Source: Lachnospiraceae bacterium (GTDB lineage Bacteria > Bacillota > Clostridia > Lachnospirales > Lachnospiraceae). Taken from it: 64,000 bases of DNA. The notes under the pieces were generated by a model. That model saw only the letters and a list, made by a program, of their open reading frames with translations, was not told where the DNA came from and searched no databases. Position numbers and translations under genes: made by a program. Shown here one piece after another: positions 42,428 through 50,671 of the stretch; positions within the stretch are counted from its first letter, which is position 1; each line of letters begins with the position of its first letter. The stretch is from assembly GCA_017441585.1 (NCBI GenBank), contig JAFRWW010000047.1:16819-80818 (forward strand), read 5' to 3'.

Positions 42428-43293
42428 CACATCTCTCCCAGAAACTCATCCAGGTCAAAAGTATCATCCTTATCTGCCTTAAACAGCGTTCCTATATTTT
42501 CCCCGTCGATTATGCGGGAGATGATCTCCACATCCTCACCCGAAGCTATGATCATATCCGCTCCGGCGCTGGTGGCTATCCTTGCAGCTCTCAATTTAGA
42601 ACTCATGCCTCCGGTTCCCATTCCGGTACCGGTGCTCTCCTTACCCATGCTGAGTATATGCTCATCAAGAGAATCCACTTCTTCTATAAACTTCGCATCG
42701 GGATTCACATTGGGATCATCCGTATACAGACCGTCCACATCGGACAAAAGAATAAGAAGATCCCCCTCCACCATTGCAGTCACCACAGCCGAAAGTGTAT
42801 CATTATCCCCAAAAGGTCCCAGACTCTCTATCTCATAAGTAGCCACGGTATCATTTTCATTTACGACAGGCACCACTCCCAGTTCAAACAGTTCGGAAAT
42901 GGTATTATGTGCATTCCTGCGGCTTATGGGATCCGTGATGGTCTTTAATGTGATGAGCACCTGGGCACACATCTGGTTGTACTCGGAAAAAAGCTTCTGA
43001 TAGGTGGTCATGAGCTTAGCCTGTCCCACTGCGGCACATGCCTGCTTCAGCGCAACCGACAGTTCATCATGCCCTCTCGTGGACACCTTCACATGCAGGC
43101 TCTTTTTCCCCACTGCCACTGCACCTGAAGTCACCAGCGCCACATCATAGCCCCTGTTCTTAAGATCTGTAAGCTGTCTCACCAGTTTTTCGATCTTGAG
43201 CAGGTTCTGCGAGCCTGTCTCGGGATGGGTGATGGAGGATGAACCTATCTTCACCACTATTCTTTTCTTATTTTTAAGTTCTTCTCTCTTCAT
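42427..43293 (-). CDS. proB: Glutamate 5-kinase, without PUA domain
   Basis: 288 residues of the amino-acid kinase fold: RIVVKIGSSSIT, VALVTSGAVAVG, VNENDTV, FGDNDTLSAVVT and GTGMGTGGMSSKLRAARIA. The first step of proline synthesis, phosphorylating glutamate. It lacks the C-terminal PUA domain of longer ProB enzymes. No proA is adjacent. First gene of a five-gene unit ending with queT. Confidence 0.94.
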   Translation of the reverse strand: MKREELKNKKRIVVKIGSSSITHPETGSQNLLKIEKLVRQLTDLKNRGYDVALVTSGAVAVGKKSLHVKVSTRGHDELSVALKQACAAVGQAKLMTTYQKLFSEYNQMCAQVLITLKTITDPISRRNAHNTISELFELGVVPVVNENDTVATYEIESLGPFGDNDTLSAVVTAMVEGDLLILLSDVDGLYTDDPNVNPDAKFIEEVDSLDEHILSMGKESTGTGMGTGGMSSKLRAARIATSAGADMIIASGEDVEIISRIIDGENIGTLFKADKDDTFDLDEFLGEM

Positions 43294-43347
43294 TTCTTTT
43301 ATATATGAAAACAGACCGAAATCTTCGTTTTACAGCTAAACCATAAG

Positions 43348-43376
43348 ATATTAACATTATTTCAGGTTTATTTCAA
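43348..43376 (-). promoter_or_regulatory. Sigma-A promoter of proB-DUF896-5FCL-miaB-queT
   Basis: Minus strand TTGAAA (43371-43376), 17-nt spacer, TAATAT (43348-43353). Predicted start near 43341, leader about 48 nt. Confidence 0.75.
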
Positions 43377-43502
43377 GTTATTTTGTGTATCATGGCCTTC
43401 TGAAATCCGTATCGGAATTTTCCGAAAGTATATTCCATACCTTTACGAAGACATGGACATGATGTATATTTTTATATTATAAAAAAGATGCGTCGGCTAA
43501 GG

Positions 43503-43536
43503 CCTCAGGATGACACGCAACGACTGTCATTCTGCG
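43503..43536. repeat. Inverted pair of dispersed-repeat ends
   Basis: CCTCAGGATGACA (43503-43515) faces TGTCATTCTGCG (43525-43536) with 9 nt between, forming an imperfect hairpin. Lies about 30 nt upstream of the alkD-like start codon. Confidence 0.65.
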
Positions 43537-43565
43537 ACAAAATAAATAATACAAAGGAAAAACCA

Positions 43566-44249
43566 ATGATAACCGAAATCAGAAATGAACTGTTCTCAAT
43601 GCAGGATAAAGAATACGGCATTTTTCAGTCAAAGCTCATACCCACGGTTGATGCTTCATTTTTCATAGGCGTAAGAACCCCTCCGCTTCGCGCCTTCGCA
43701 AAAAGACTGGTAAAGCAGGAGGGGATCGATGAATTCTTATCTGCTCTCCCCCATGAATATTTTGACGAATATCAGCTCCACGCCTTCGTCATCTCCGAGA
43801 TGAAGGATTACGAAAGATGCATCCGGGAGATTAACCTTTTCCTTCCCTATGTGGACAACTGGGCCACCTGCGATCAGATGTCACCAAAGATTTTCAAAAA
43901 GCATAAAGACGAGCTTCTCGTGCACATATATGAATGGCTTGCTTCAAAGGAAACCTACACCGTGAGATTTGCCATCGGAATGCTGATGGAGCATTTTCTG
44001 GATGGAGACTTTGATGTAAAGTATGCCGAAGAGGTTTCAAAGATAAGATCCGAAGAATACTATGTCAATATGATGACCGCCTGGTATTTTGCAACAGCCC
44101 TGGCGAAGCAATATGACGCCATCATTCCCTTCATTGAAAATAAGCGGCTGGATAAATGGACCCACAATAAAGCCATCCAGAAATCCATCGAAAGCAGACG
44201 GATCAGTGATGAGCAAAAGGAATACCTTCGAAGCATGAAGATAAAATAA
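43566..44249 (+). CDS. AlkD-like DNA alkylation repair protein
   Basis: 227 residues of HEAT-like helical repeats: DASFFIGVRTPPLRAFAKRLVK, LPHEYFDEYQLHAFVISEMKDY and VDNWATCDQMSPKIFKKHKDELL match the AlkC/AlkD glycosylase family, with the Trp/Asp of VDNWATCD in the position of the catalytic region. Removes N3- and N7-alkylated purines. The start is ATG at 43566 with AAAGGA upstream; the longer frame to 43488 runs through repeat sequence. The only plus-strand gene in the window. Confidence 0.9.
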   Translation: MITEIRNELFSMQDKEYGIFQSKLIPTVDASFFIGVRTPPLRAFAKRLVKQEGIDEFLSALPHEYFDEYQLHAFVISEMKDYERCIREINLFLPYVDNWATCDQMSPKIFKKHKDELLVHIYEWLASKETYTVRFAIGMLMEHFLDGDFDVKYAEEVSKIRSEEYYVNMMTAWYFATALAKQYDAIIPFIENKRLDKWTHNKAIQKSIESRRISDEQKEYLRSMKIK

Positions 44250-44268
44250 AGGACCTCCAAAACTTCCT

Positions 44269-45048
44269 TTAAATCTCACGTATGGAAGTGATGGTCCAGA
44301 CCTTGATATTATACTCCTGAATGGCTGCGCCGCAGTATTCACAGACCTTTCTCTTAAGGCTCTTTACCGGCGCGCCGCAATTCGGGCAGTTATAACCCAT
44401 GGCCATTTCGCCGTCATTTACCACCTTTTCCCGGTCCTGGATATAAACCATCTCCACTTCAAACTTTGTCTCATAATCGATTTCTTCGCTGCCCTCTGTC
44501 ACCTCGCCGGCCTTTATCTTGTTATGGTGACACACTAAAGCGCTCTGGAAAGTGATGATGCAGCGTCCGGGATCCTTAAAATACTTTGAGATTTCCGTAC
44601 AGTGCACGTTTATATCATCAAAATTCTCATGGATCCCCTGATCCTTAAGCATATTCAGATGAAGCTTAAGGGAAGTCATTAGTTCTTCTCCACCGCCCAT
44701 TAAAAGAGCAGGATTCTCCTGATCGATAGCCCTAAGATAGGATACCAGCGTGGTCTGCACCCTGCGCTGCATCTCAGGATAATTAAACCCGGGAAAATCC
44801 TTCCCTATCCTGGGAAGAAAAATGGCGGTATTATTCATGATGGCCTTTTTTCTGGAATATTTTTCCGCCTTTGCCGTCTTCTTTAACTGAATGGTCTCAT
44901 TGAAATCAAGACTGTCCTGAGGTACCGCGTTACCACCTCTCGAAAAAAAGCTCCAGAAGTCATCACCATTTTCCATATAAAACTTAATAAAATATATTGC
45001 CACCACTGCCACTATGAAAATAGTGAACTGACTGAAATATGCTCCCAT
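44269..45048 (-). CDS. Tim44-like domain protein with C-terminal zinc ribbon
   Basis: 259 residues: an N-terminal transmembrane helix (about 4-24), a linker, a Tim44-like/NTF2-like domain (about 75-205: RRVQTTLVSYLRAIDQENPALLMGG then DDINVHCTEISKYFKDPGRCIITFQSALVCHH) and a zinc ribbon CPNCG...CEYCG at about 222-241. The orientation places the soluble part probably in the cytoplasm. The function is unknown. Converges with the alkD-like gene, 19 nt apart; I see no terminator between them. Confidence 0.72.
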   Translation of the reverse strand: MGAYFSQFTIFIVAVVAIYFIKFYMENGDDFWSFFSRGGNAVPQDSLDFNETIQLKKTAKAEKYSRKKAIMNNTAIFLPRIGKDFPGFNYPEMQRRVQTTLVSYLRAIDQENPALLMGGGEELMTSLKLHLNMLKDQGIHENFDDINVHCTEISKYFKDPGRCIITFQSALVCHHNKIKAGEVTEGSEEIDYETKFEVEMVYIQDREKVVNDGEMAMGYNCPNCGAPVKSLKRKVCEYCGAAIQEYNIKVWTITSIREI

Positions 45049-45275
45049 TCACTTAAACCTCATTCGTTTTAAGCCCCATCTTACGCTCGTACATTACCCT
45101 TCAAGTGTTTTATCCTGAAGACGGATCTCCAGATCAGAAAGTGCCTCAAGATATGCCAGTTAAAAAATCACCCCGATAAAATTACCTGTACATTTTACAT
45201 CAGAATGATGTTTTTTGTAAACATATCAAAGGATATTAGGTTTAAGAATAAAACGTCCCATTATGATTCCGGCAT

Positions 45276-46976
45276 TTAAGGGTTACTCAAAAGATTCCCT
45301 GCCACCCTTATTCCATCCACGGCAGCCGAAACTATGCCCCCCGCATAGCCTGCGCCCTCACCGCAGGGATACACGCCCCTTATGTTCAATGATACGCAAT
45401 CCTTTTCCCTCAGTATCCTGACAGGAGAAGACGTCCTGCTTTCCACCGCAGCCATGAGCGCATCAGGATCATCAAAGCCCCGTATCTTCCTGCCAAAGGT
45501 CACCATAGCCTCCCCGAAGGCCATCTCCATAAAGTCAGGCAATATCCCCCGTAATGAGGTAAAGGTGAATCTGCCCTTGATGCCTTCCATGATACCGGAC
45601 TCATCTGCCTGTCCGCCTTTTGATAAAACGATAGTCTCATCCACCTCTTTCATAAAATCTCCAAAGCGCTGCACCGGAATGAGACCACCGCCTGCCTCAT
45701 AAGCTCTTTTTTCAATAAGCTGCTGAAAATACACTCCCCGCAAGGGATCAGAAGGATCAAATTCAACCTCAGCCCTCTTGAGAGCCTCCGTGTAATCTGC
45801 CTCATCCACCGCCACCACTATGGCGGAGTTAGCCCATCTTCCATCCCGGCCGCTGTAGCTCATGCCATTGATACACAGTTCCCCCTCCGCGGAAGATGAA
45901 TTCACCACATATCCTCCGGGACACATGCAGAATGAATATACTCCCCGTCCCGAGGAAGTCACGGCAGTCAGCTTATAAGGAGCAGCCCCAAAGCAGCCCC
46001 TGTATTTTTCACCGTACTGGGCCAGATTGATAAGGCTCTGCTCATGCATCAGCCGATAGCCTGCGGCAAAGCTCTTGGGTTCCATTTCCATCCCCAGATC
46101 CCTTAGCATCATGAAGGTATCCCGGGCACTGTGTCCCACAGCCAGTATCAGGGCATCACAGGCTATCCTTTCGGATCCGTTGACTTTGGCGGCGCAAAGC
46201 TTCCCATCCAAAACTTCCATCCCCGTCAGAGTCGTCTTAAACCTCACCTCTCCTCCCAGAGATATGATCTCATTTCTTAGATTTCTTATCACACTGCGCA
46301 GCACATCCGTTCCCACGTGAGGGTGCTGTTCATAAAGTATGGATGAGGGTGCTCCGAACTTTACGAAGGTTTTGAGCACACTGTCTATCCTACCGTTAAT
46401 ATCCTTTATACCGGTATTCAATTTACCGTCTGAAAAGGTACCGGCACCGCCTTCACCAAAGAGCACGTTTGACTCAGGATCAAGGATACCCTCCTTCCAG
46501 AAGCGATCCACATCCTCTCCTCGCTCGTCCACGCTCTTTCCGCGCTCGATCAAAACCGTTTCAACGCCCGCCAGTGTCAGATAATATGCGGCAAAAAGAC
46601 CGGCGGGACCGGCTCCCGTAACTATGACTTTTTTGTGCGATATAGTCCCACAGGAAGGTGCGATCGTATCAGGGGAAACCACATCAAAACAAGGAGTGTC
46701 TGCGGCGTTTACATCCGAAATGCTCACATCCACCCCTTTAAGTTTTTTGACAAGGGTCGCCTCCTTCACATTTTCAAGCAGCACATTAACAGTGTATACC
46801 CAGAAAACCTCAGGTTTTTTCCGGGCATCCACCGATTCCTTGACCACCATTATGCTTTTGATATTTGAGATGTCTGTCTTAAGAAGTGCCGCGGTCTTTT
46901 TTTTAAGCCGGAGCATACGATGGGGCGCATCCTCCCCATCATGAGGCGTCAGCTTAACCTGTCTTACTATTAGCAT
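45276..46976 (-). CDS. COG2509-type FAD-dependent dehydrogenase
   Basis: 566 residues: an N-terminal ferredoxin-fold-like segment, then Rossmann FAD motif GAGPAGLFAAYYLTLAGVETVLIERG and the family signature LFGEGGAGTFSDGKLNTGI, GCFGAAPYKLTAV and YSFCMCPGGYVVNSSS. A widespread uncharacterised oxidoreductase; the substrate is unknown. Overlaps the DUF4129 gene by 23 nt and ends before a 227-nt gap (45049-45275) in which I see only a weak hairpin. Confidence 0.9.
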   Translation of the reverse strand: MLIVRQVKLTPHDGEDAPHRMLRLKKKTAALLKTDISNIKSIMVVKESVDARKKPEVFWVYTVNVLLENVKEATLVKKLKGVDVSISDVNAADTPCFDVVSPDTIAPSCGTISHKKVIVTGAGPAGLFAAYYLTLAGVETVLIERGKSVDERGEDVDRFWKEGILDPESNVLFGEGGAGTFSDGKLNTGIKDINGRIDSVLKTFVKFGAPSSILYEQHPHVGTDVLRSVIRNLRNEIISLGGEVRFKTTLTGMEVLDGKLCAAKVNGSERIACDALILAVGHSARDTFMMLRDLGMEMEPKSFAAGYRLMHEQSLINLAQYGEKYRGCFGAAPYKLTAVTSSGRGVYSFCMCPGGYVVNSSSAEGELCINGMSYSGRDGRWANSAIVVAVDEADYTEALKRAEVEFDPSDPLRGVYFQQLIEKRAYEAGGGLIPVQRFGDFMKEVDETIVLSKGGQADESGIMEGIKGRFTFTSLRGILPDFMEMAFGEAMVTFGRKIRGFDDPDALMAAVESRTSSPVRILREKDCVSLNIRGVYPCGEGAGYAGGIVSAAVDGIRVAGNLLSNP

Positions 46977-48225
46977 GACAAAGTCCTCTCATTTCCCTGA
47001 CCTCATCCGCACTGCAGTCAGACTCTTTATACCTGGCCTTTTCATAGAGATCATGAAGTCGCTCCAGACCGCCCCTGTCACCCTTTCTCACCAGTTCTTC
47101 TATCTGGGTGGGAGTCAGGGCCTTTGTGATATATTTGGAATCCGGATGAGATTTAATAAATCTGATATAAGCTCTCCTTATCCTGGACTCATTTGTCCTG
47201 TCAAAGAATCCGGGCTTTTTATCGGATGCGGACCTTCCCTTCTTATCATCCGTGGGAAAGATGAACTCCGATACATCCGCGCTATCCGAATACTGGGTGC
47301 GCTGGAATTTTTTGTAAAACTCCAAAAGGAGCTTGGCTATACAGAAGATGAACAATATTACGATGGCGATGATAGCTATGACATAGATCACATTCCACAG
47401 CTTCTCATTCATCATCCCGCCTTCCTGGAACTGGATGCCTTTAGCCATATCCATCATGGTCTCTGTGGTATCCTCTCCCGTGGGCAGCATGGCCAGGATC
47501 TTTAAGATCACTCCTATGAGCCAGCGCAGAAAGACGATGGTAGCCTGGGACATAAGATCCACTATCTTTCCCGACGTAGGCACCAGAAGGGATAAAAATA
47601 TGAGAAGCCCTGCAGCTATGACAAAAAACAGAAGCTCCGTCTTGTTTCGCTCCCTGATGGTAGCAGCCGGAAGATAAGCGCGGTCCCTCACCTGATTCAT
47701 GGAGGCTTCCAGATTGGTCAGTTCCAGGAATAATATAAAAATGAATATGTCAGCAATCTCGAATATGAGTGCGATCCGCATGATACTGCCCGAAGCCAGC
47801 AGCGCCCCCAGTCCCCAGAGTATGATATATACGGAAAGAGGCAGAAGGTCCGGATAAAAGATGGGCTTTGAACTGTTATGCTCCTTGTAAGACATGCCGC
47901 TCAAAACGAATACCAGTATGCAGAACGGAACCTTTATGGCAGTAAACTCTCCCGCCACGAAATGTATCAATACAAAGGATATAACGATACCGAAAACAAC
48001 CGCCGCCGTAAAGGAGAAGAAATGTCTGAACCTGCCCGGAAGGAAGTCGGCATAGAGAAAAAAGGCCCACAGCAACAGCACGGCAAGTACAAGGCGCCAT
48101 GCATATACCGGCAGCCCTATACCTCCCTTTTCGTACATACCGCATACGATGCAGGTATACAGCGCGGTAAGGAATGCAAAATTATGTGCAACTCTTAAGA
48201 TTTTTCTTACGTCTGCTACATCCAT
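46954..48225 (-). CDS. DUF4129-type multipass membrane protein
   Basis: 423 residues: about seven membrane helices in the first 300, then a cytoplasmic C-terminal region (RAYIRFIKSHPDSKYITKALTPTQIEELVRKGDRGGLERLHDLYEKARYKE) characteristic of DUF4129 modules that usually follow a transglutaminase core. The transglutaminase itself is absent here. Forms a MoxR-DUF58-DUF4129 set, a chaperone-like ATPase system of unclear target. GGAAGGAT precedes ATG 48225. Confidence 0.82.
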   Translation of the reverse strand: MDVADVRKILRVAHNFAFLTALYTCIVCGMYEKGGIGLPVYAWRLVLAVLLLWAFFLYADFLPGRFRHFFSFTAAVVFGIVISFVLIHFVAGEFTAIKVPFCILVFVLSGMSYKEHNSSKPIFYPDLLPLSVYIILWGLGALLASGSIMRIALIFEIADIFIFILFLELTNLEASMNQVRDRAYLPAATIRERNKTELLFFVIAAGLLIFLSLLVPTSGKIVDLMSQATIVFLRWLIGVILKILAMLPTGEDTTETMMDMAKGIQFQEGGMMNEKLWNVIYVIAIIAIVILFIFCIAKLLLEFYKKFQRTQYSDSADVSEFIFPTDDKKGRSASDKKPGFFDRTNESRIRRAYIRFIKSHPDSKYITKALTPTQIEELVRKGDRGGLERLHDLYEKARYKESDCSADEVREMRGLCHANSKTG

Positions 48226-48241
48226 AAATAAGATCCTTCCC

Positions 48242-49360
48242 CTACGTCAGATTTATAGGATAAAAATCAATTCCCCTGGCCTGTGCGGGGAAATGAACCG
48301 TTTTCTTTGTAGGACAAAGCCACAGCACTCTGCCACAGTCGGCAGCAAGCTGTGAAACAGCCTCTGTCACATCCGCTCTCACGGAAGATGAGATCACACA
48401 ATAGGTCATATCCGTCAGCCTTGAATTCTTGGTCTCTTCCTTTACCAGGTCCGAAAAAGGCTCCCTGGCCTGATCCAGATCTATCCTGGCCAGAGCCCTG
48501 GCTATGACCTTAAGATACTCGCCTGATTCCACTGTATCCACGGATACAGGCGCATGGGTGATAAAGTCCACAGCATTGGTCTTTACCGCGGCGCTTATCC
48601 CCGACTTGGATATACCGTCAGCCATGGTAAGGGTCATCCTGATGCCGTCCTCCAGCACCTCCATGTCAAAAATGCCCTGGGGATCGTCCAGATTAAGCAG
48701 GATGGCTATCCTTGAAGATACGGTGGAATCCCTGAGGTTTACCATCAGATCGCCGGTCTTCGCCGTCAATTTCCAGTTAATATTACGAAGGGAATCTGTG
48801 GAGCGGTAATCCCTGACACCGCGGAAGGTAAAGGGATCCTCATAGATGAAGCTTCTCTTTTGCTCCAGTCCCATAAGCCGCTCAAAGGGCAGGGACATCA
48901 CATCTACAGGAAGAAGCCTGGGATAGACATATATATAGGTCTGCTGGGGATCATCAAAATAATTCTTTTTCCCCGTAAAAAGATTGGTGCCGATAAGTTC
49001 AGCCTTTTCGATGGTATAATAGCCTCTCTTATCCGCCTTAAAACGCATGACACGCTTAAGCCTCTCATAAGAGCGCAGTGTGAAAACATCACTTACATAG
49101 GTCTGGTCCGAAATGGACGCATTGGGATAATCCACCGGCACCATTTTCCTGTCCACACAGAACTTAAGCTGAAGAAAAAGAAGCGGCAGTATCTTTTTAT
49201 TGGTCAGAACCTCCATCAGCTCGCATTCCTCGCCCTCATTGGCGTGATCCTGAAGGAATTCCAGCTGAACCTTAAGCTCATTTGTCCAGTTTTTCTTGTA
49301 CAGGCTGTTGTATACCGTAAAGAGCAGTATCATCAGCAAAGGTATGATAAATATAGCCAT
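48242..49360 (-). CDS. DUF58 domain-containing membrane protein
   Basis: 372 residues: N-terminal transmembrane helix, an extended beta region (RRGYYTIEKAELIGTNLFTG) and the DUF58 core DPFTFRGVRDYRSTDSLRNINWKLTAKTGDLMVNLRD, followed by a von Willebrand A-like fold. The standard partner of MoxR ATPases. Gene order moxR, DUF58, DUF4129 in the direction of transcription. Confidence 0.92.
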   Translation of the reverse strand: MAIFIIPLLMILLFTVYNSLYKKNWTNELKVQLEFLQDHANEGEECELMEVLTNKKILPLLFLQLKFCVDRKMVPVDYPNASISDQTYVSDVFTLRSYERLKRVMRFKADKRGYYTIEKAELIGTNLFTGKKNYFDDPQQTYIYVYPRLLPVDVMSLPFERLMGLEQKRSFIYEDPFTFRGVRDYRSTDSLRNINWKLTAKTGDLMVNLRDSTVSSRIAILLNLDDPQGIFDMEVLEDGIRMTLTMADGISKSGISAAVKTNAVDFITHAPVSVDTVESGEYLKVIARALARIDLDQAREPFSDLVKEETKNSRLTDMTYCVISSSVRADVTEAVSQLAADCGRVLWLCPTKKTVHFPAQARGIDFYPINLT

Positions 49361-49439
49361 ATTCCGTACCGTTATCCTGACTCACGGATAGATCAAACTT
49401 AAGTTTTACCCGCGAATGAACTAAATGCCGTGTTAACTC

Positions 49440-50381
49440 TTAACCCTGAAACTCTTCAGTGGGTACGCTCACAGTCTGTAATATCTCTTCTATCGCCCTC
49501 TGGGCATGGTTCTCGTCACCGAAGCGATGAGGCATGATGAGTCTGTGTGCCAGAACGGGCACTGCCAGTTCCTTGACATCCTCAGGCACCACGTAATCAC
49601 GCCCCCTGAACAGTGCCAGTACCCTGGCGGTATTCATAAGAGCCAATGCGCCTCTGGGGCTGATACCCGAAGCCACATCGTTTCTGACACGGCTCTGGGC
49701 AGCTATATCGGTGATGTATGAAATAATGGAATCCGATACCTTTACCATCACCGCCTGAGTCCGCAGGTTAAGGATATCCCTGCCTCCGGCCACAGAATCA
49801 AGATCCTTAAGTACGTCATTATGCATGAAACGTCTCAATATGTTTTCTTCCTCTTCCTTGTCAGGGAAGCCCATGGACAGCTTCATCAAAAATCTGTCCA
49901 GCTGTGCCTCGGGAAGGGGAAATGTACCCGAAGTCTCCACCGGGTTCTGGGTAGCTATAACAAAGAAAGGATCGGGAAGGGGCCTGGTCACGGAATCCAC
50001 CGTAACCTGATTCTCCTGCATACACTCCAAAAGACCTGCCTGGGTCCTGGGAGTGGCACGGTTTATCTCGTCGGCCAGCAGAATATTTGTAAAGACGGGG
50101 CCCTTAATGAATTCAAATTCTGAGTTCTGGGCATGCCATACATTAAGACCCGTGATATCTCCGGGCAGAAGATCCGGAGTGAACTGGATCCTGGAAAACT
50201 CCATATCCATGGACCTGGCGATGGACTTTGCCAAGACGGTCTTTCCCGTACCGGGCACGTCCTCTAAAAGGATATGGCCTCCCGCCACCATAGCCACCAG
50301 GCAATAGGTGATCACATCTTCCTTGCCCACGATGACCTTAGATACGTTATCAAGGATTTCCTTATACTTTTGATTGTCCAT
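49440..50381 (-). CDS. MoxR-family AAA+ ATPase
   Basis: 313 residues: Walker A EDVPGTGKT, Walker B ILLADEINRATPRTQ, sensor motif VIATQNPVE and the MoxR lid (SPRGALALMNTARVLALFRGRDYVVPEDVKELAVPVLAHR). Chaperone-like ATPase acting with the DUF58 protein downstream. The start is ATG at 50381 after GGGGGGAG; the upstream frame to 50459 crosses repeat sequence. Confidence 0.94.
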   Translation of the reverse strand: MDNQKYKEILDNVSKVIVGKEDVITYCLVAMVAGGHILLEDVPGTGKTVLAKSIARSMDMEFSRIQFTPDLLPGDITGLNVWHAQNSEFEFIKGPVFTNILLADEINRATPRTQAGLLECMQENQVTVDSVTRPLPDPFFVIATQNPVETSGTFPLPEAQLDRFLMKLSMGFPDKEEEENILRRFMHNDVLKDLDSVAGGRDILNLRTQAVMVKVSDSIISYITDIAAQSRVRNDVASGISPRGALALMNTARVLALFRGRDYVVPEDVKELAVPVLAHRLIMPHRFGDENHAQRAIEEILQTVSVPTEEFQG

Positions 50382-50410
50382 TTTTATGCTCCCCCCTTTT
50401 ATTTTTAAAA

Positions 50411-50462
50411 TACCACTTGAGCACCTTTTTCGCTCAGACAGAAAACTAAATCGATTCAAATT
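50411..50462. repeat. Hairpin repeat, degenerate copy 3
   Basis: CACCTTTTTCGCTCAGACAG followed by a variant of the conserved loop (four differences, to about 50456). The right arm does not complement the left, so this copy has lost its stem. Direct orientation relative to copy 2 right next to it. Confidence 0.6.
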
Positions 50463-50542
50463 CCCGCTCAGTCAGGTAGCTTTTTTCGCTCAGACAGAAA
50501 ACCAACTCGCTTAAAAAGCTACCTTCCTGCGCGGGATATTCC
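50463..50542. repeat. Hairpin repeat with conserved loop, copy 2
   Basis: Perfect 12-bp stem AGGTAGCTTTTT/AAAAAGCTACCT (50474-50485 with 50513-50524), extended outward by CAG/CTG (50469-50471 with 50527-50529) and CCCGC/GCGGG (50463-50467 with 50531-50535). The loop contains the same 26 nt as copy 1. Right flank GGGATATTCC parallels GGGATATCCC of copy 1. On the plus strand, opposite to the flanking genes. Confidence 0.82.
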
Positions 50543-50573
50543 TTCTTTAGTGATCTTGAAATACCTGTTTCTT

Positions 50574-50671
50574 TGTCATCTTGAGGAACGAAGTGACGAA
50601 AGATCCTGAAAGTGCCGACACGTTACAAAACGCCATTTTTGTCAAGATTCTTCGCTTCGCTCAGAATGACA
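50574..50671. repeat. Composite dispersed repeat overlapping the 3' end of a flavoprotein gene
   Basis: About 98 bp: left end TGTCATCTTGAGGAACGAAG, right end CTTCGCTCAGAATGACA, mutually inverted, with an internal CTGAAAG as in the element at 23608. The right end carries the last codons and TGA of the flavoprotein gene at 50642-52048. Confidence 0.8.

Noticed and set aside
45190..45222. ACATCA/TGATGT hairpin followed by T run on the plus strand
   Set aside because: Stem of only six AT-rich pairs, and no plus-strand gene close upstream that it could end.
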